DNA from: CAYVAP01 sp964343195
GTDB lineage: Bacteria > Bacteroidota > Bacteroidia > J057
DNA: 6,666 bases
Assembly: GCA_964343195.1 (NCBI GenBank)
Contig: CAYFIR010000209.1
Span: forward strand, 1-6,666
Reading direction: 5' to 3'
A model generated the notes under the pieces. The model was not told the DNA's origin. It worked only from the letters and a program-made list of their open reading frames with translations, and searched no databases. Below, in pieces: positions 6,616-6,666 of the stretch (its first letter is position 1; every line of letters starts with the position of its first letter). The translations under genes were made by a program, and so were the position numbers.

Positions 6616-6666
6616 TCATTGGTTTCGGCCTACAAAAACAGCCTCAGAGAGTCCATATGGGCCTTT
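6616..6666 (-). other. Possible C-terminal codons of a converging gene at the window edge
   Basis: Reading the minus strand from the right edge, one frame gives 16 codons (KGPYGLSEAVFVGRNQ) and then TGA at 6618-6616. The other two minus frames hit stops at about 8 and 12 codons. The residue make-up looks protein-like and a converging gene would suit the structured gap after dsbD, but 16 codons are too few to establish coding. An alternative is a plus-strand gene start at ATG 6657. No family is recognisable. Confidence 0.15.

Noticed and set aside
1..6666. A multi-gene defence, secretion or biosynthetic system
   Set aside because: The four genes belong to unrelated housekeeping or envelope families, with no nuclease, toxin, reverse transcriptase, integrase or conserved cassette arrangement visible.

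Overview
The window looks like a chromosomal segment of a Bacteroidota bacterium, most likely of the Saprospiria (Lewinella/Haliscomenobacter-like) type. That placement is an inference. It rests on moderate GC content, the absence of Shine-Dalgarno motifs before every start, the kind of genes present (a secreted M61 peptidase with a C-terminal PDZ domain and a three-part DsbD with a GHTCANC thioredoxin site), and short 9-nt G-rich/C-rich tandem repeats between genes. No tRNA, rRNA, transposase or CRISPR array was recognised.

Layout. Positions 1-54 hold six perfect copies of a 9-nt unit (TATACACCC), cut by the window edge. Next, on the minus strand (69-654), is a YdcF/SanA-like DUF218 membrane-anchored protein whose reading frame is broken by one apparent extra base near 154-156. 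A 48-bp divergent intergenic region (655-702) separates it from three plus-strand genes: an M61 family metallopeptidase with a PDZ domain (703-2520), a multi-pass membrane protein resembling GT-C/family 39 glycosyltransferases (2665-4203, GTG start), and a thiol:disulfide interchange protein DsbD (4307-6517). The 144-nt gap after the peptidase gene is filled with degenerate copies of the same 9-nt repeat in both orientations. They form an inverted repeat with G-quadruplex-type motifs on each strand. The last 149 nt hold weak inverted repeats and perhaps the last codons of a converging gene at the right edge.

How the genes fit together. Three of the four products probably act in the envelope or periplasm: exported proteolysis, lipid-linked sugar transfer, and reductant delivery to periplasmic thiols. 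The DUF218 protein is predicted to be inner-membrane anchored. They do not form a recognisable pathway, and gaps of 103-144 nt argue against tight translational coupling. I see no new multi-gene system. The most unusual content is the 9-nt repeat family lying just 3' of two genes, and the frameshift that sends the DUF218 frame into one of these arrays.
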